Assembly: GCA_038211505.1 (NCBI GenBank)
Contig: JBBQVO010000182.1
Span: 1-6,315 of the forward strand
Direction of reading: 5' to 3'
From: JBBQVO01 sp038211505
GTDB lineage: Bacteria > Chloroflexota > Dehalococcoidia > DSTF01 > JACRBR01
Length of the DNA stretch: 6,315 nt
Shown piece after piece: positions 4,792 to 6,315 of this stretch (positions are counted from its first letter, which is position 1; every line of letters starts with the position of its first letter). A model generated the notes under the pieces. It did no database searches and was not told where the DNA came from. It was given only the letters and a program-made list of their open reading frames with translations. The position numbers and the translations under genes were made by a program.

Positions 4792-5910
4792 ATGCGCATC
4801 GTTGTCGCGCCGCAGGAGTTCAAGGGGTCGCTGACCGCCACCGAGGCGGCTCGGGCGATCGCCGATGGTGTGCGCGACGTCGCGCCGCGGGCCGAGATCG
4901 TCGAAGCACCGATGTCCGACGGCGGCCCGGGCCTCGTCGATGCATTGCTGACGGCGCGCGGCGGCGAGCGCATCTCGACGATCGTGCACGACCCGCTGAT
5001 GCGGCCGACATCGGCGACGTGGGCGATCCTCAGCGACGGCACGGCGGCGATCGAAATGGCGGCGGCATCCGGCCTGGTGCTGCTCGCGGACGGCGAACGC
5101 GATCCACTCGTCGCGACGACGTTCGGCAGCGGCGAGCTGATCGCCGCCGCGCTCGATCGTGGCTGCGGCGAGATCATCATCGGCGTCGGTGGCAGCGCGA
5201 CGGTCGATGGCGGCGCCGGCGCGATGCAAGCGCTCGGTGCCCGCCTGCTCGACGGCGACGGCCGCGATCTATCGCCCGGTGGCGGCGCGCTCGCGCGACT
5301 CGCGCGCATCGATCTCGATGACCGCGATCCACGGCTCGCGAACGTCCGGCTACGCGTGGCCTCTGACGTGACGAACACACTCTGTCGCGACGCCGGCGCG
5401 GCCATGATGTTCGGCCCGCAGAAGGGCGCATCGCCGGACGACGTACGCACGCTTGAGGCGGGGTTACTCCGCTTCGCTGAGGTCGCGAGTCGCGACTGCG
5501 GCATCGATGTACTGACGCTGAGCGGCGGCGGCGCTGCCGGCGGTCTCGCCGCCGGACTGGCGCTCGTCGCCGGCGCGACGATCGAGCCGGGGTTCGCGCT
5601 CGTCGCCAACGCAACGGCACTGGAGGCGAAGATCGAGGCCGCCGATCTGGTCGTCACGGGCGAGGGGCGTCTCGACGCGCAGACGGCATACGGCAAGACG
5701 GCGTCCGGCGTCGCGGCGATCGCGCGCCGTCACAACAAGCGCGTCTCCATCATCGCCGGCAGCGTCGATCCCGCATATGATGCCGCACGCGCCGACTTCG
5801 ACGACATCGAAAGCGTCATGCAGCCCGGCCTCCGTCTCGATGATGTGATGCGTGACGCCGCGGTATCGGTGCGCGATGCCGCCGCGCGGCTGATGCGCAG
5901 GCAACGATAG
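4792..5910 (+). CDS. Glycerate kinase (GarK/GlxK family)
   Basis: A 372-residue glycerate kinase of the GK-I family, phosphorylating D-glycerate with ATP (2-phosphoglycerate is the usual product) and feeding glyoxylate/glycerate carbon into glycolysis. Diagnostic stretches are IVVAPQEFKGSLTA (3-16), PMSDGGPG (40-47), GVGGSATVDGGAGAMQALGA (131-150), ASDVTNTL (190-197), FGPQKGA (207-213), LSGGGAAGGL (243-252) and VTGEGRLDAQTAYGKT (288-303). The length is normal. Two family positions differ from the form I know best: PQEFKGSL where PDSFKGSL is common, and DGGPG where DGGEG is common; these may mark a subfamily. ATG 4792 starts directly at the first beta strand; only a weak AGTAGG precedes it. 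It is divergent from the microprotein, whose operator lies 51-95 bp upstream, and convergent with argB across 17 bp. Confidence 0.93.
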   Translation: MRIVVAPQEFKGSLTATEAARAIADGVRDVAPRAEIVEAPMSDGGPGLVDALLTARGGERISTIVHDPLMRPTSATWAILSDGTAAIEMAAASGLVLLADGERDPLVATTFGSGELIAAALDRGCGEIIIGVGGSATVDGGAGAMQALGARLLDGDGRDLSPGGGALARLARIDLDDRDPRLANVRLRVASDVTNTLCRDAGAAMMFGPQKGASPDDVRTLEAGLLRFAEVASRDCGIDVLTLSGGGAAGGLAAGLALVAGATIEPGFALVANATALEAKIEAADLVVTGEGRLDAQTAYGKTASGVAAIARRHNKRVSIIAGSVDPAYDAARADFDDIESVMQPGLRLDDVMRDAAVSVRDAAARLMRRQR

Positions 5911-5927
5911 TAGTTCGCGGCCACCGC

Positions 5928-6315
5928 CTACGCGATCGTCGTGCCGCCGCCGTCACCCCGCAGCGCCGAGGCCAGCGCATCCGCCGCCGTGCCATCGACG
6001 ATGCGTGTCGCGCAGCCGGCTGCTGCCGCGACGATCGCGGCTTCGATCTTCGGGATCATGCCGCCCTGTGCCGTGCCGTCGTCGATCGGCCGCCGCGCTT
6101 CAACCGCCGTCAGGTGTTCGAGCAGCCGCCGCTGATCGTCGAGCACGCCGGCGACGTCTGTCAGGAAGATGAGGCGTCCGGCGCGCAGCGCGGCGGCGAT
6201 CGCGCCGGCGGCGGTGTCGGCGTTTGTGTTCAGCAGCTGCGCCGTCTCGGTGCCCATCTCGATGGCGATCGGCGCGATCACCGGCAGATGGCCAAGCCGA
6301 AGCAGCTCCTCGATC
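5928..6315 (-). CDS. argB: N-acetylglutamate kinase (partial, N-terminus off the right edge)
   Basis: The visible C-terminal 128 residues match ArgB, the amino-acid-kinase-family enzyme that phosphorylates N-acetyl-L-glutamate in the second step of arginine synthesis. Seen in order: IEELLRLGHLPVIAPIA at the window edge, NTNADTAAGAIAAAL (substrate-binding NxNAD motif), LIFLTDVAGVLDD (nucleotide-binding strand and turn), GGMIPKIEAA (conserved GGM.PK lysine) and the closing RIVDGTAADAL...GTTIA. Roughly half the protein is missing beyond 6315. A GTG at 6281 is not the start, because the frame and homologous sequence continue upstream of it to the window end. Stop TAG is at 5928-5930, 17 bp from the end of the convergent glycerate kinase; no terminator fits in that gap. 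Confidence 0.93.
   Translation of the reverse strand, partial: IEELLRLGHLPVIAPIAIEMGTETAQLLNTNADTAAGAIAAALRAGRLIFLTDVAGVLDDQRRLLEHLTAVEARRPIDDGTAQGGMIPKIEAAIVAAAAGCATRIVDGTAADALASALRGDGGGTTIA

Noticed and set aside
4686..5696. Upstream part of a 380-codon minus-strand open frame ending with the CxxC motif
   Set aside because: It is antisense to the clear glycerate kinase gene, is Ser/Ala/Pro/Arg-rich low-complexity sequence, and crosses the promoter region. Only the final 43 codons, after GGAGG, are kept.

Overview
The window is GC-rich bacterial chromosomal DNA with tightly packed, codon-biased genes on both strands. It holds six recognisable protein genes and one probable microprotein gene. 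No rRNA, tRNA, CRISPR array or transposase is visible. The gene types (agmatinase, SigK/RskA-type sigma and anti-sigma pair, GK-I glycerate kinase, ArgB) and several short repeat phrases between genes fit a free-living high-GC lineage such as Chloroflexota or a relative. That placement is an impression only; the window has no phylogenetic marker strong enough to fix it.

Layout. (1) 1-899, minus strand: an agmatinase-like ureohydrolase, running off the left edge close to its C-terminus. (2) 900-1277: a gap made largely of repeats, namely sixteen consecutive 7-bp units in strict register (914-1025) and a 10-bp-period CTTCGTG triplet (1138-1167). (3) 1278-2611, plus strand: a translationally coupled pair, an ECF sigma factor and its RskA-like membrane anti-sigma factor, overlapping at GTGA. 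(4) 2612-2800: a convergent gap carrying a fragment of a dispersed 'CATTCCGAGCGCAGC' repeat. (5) 2801-4141, minus strand: an FAD-dependent phytoene-desaturase-like oxidoreductase. (6) 4142-4553: a gap with two 38-bp direct repeats, the first forming a strong hairpin. (7) 4554-4685, minus strand: a 43-residue zinc-ribbon-like protein resembling the C-terminal cysteine tail of class II ribonucleotide reductases, with a textbook Shine-Dalgarno sequence. (8) 4697-4748: its promoter (TTGACA-N17-TACGAT), overlaid by two perfect inverted 14-bp sites. (9) 4792-5910, plus strand: glycerate kinase, divergent from the microprotein. (10) 5928-6315, minus strand: the C-terminal part of N-acetylglutamate kinase (ArgB), cut by the right edge.

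Working together. Only the sigma/anti-sigma pair is clearly an operon. Agmatinase (polyamine/arginine breakdown) and ArgB (arginine synthesis) share a metabolic theme but are far apart and not co-transcribed. The strongest candidate for something undescribed is the 43-residue CxxC protein under a twin-operator promoter next to, and possibly co-regulated with, glycerate kinase.
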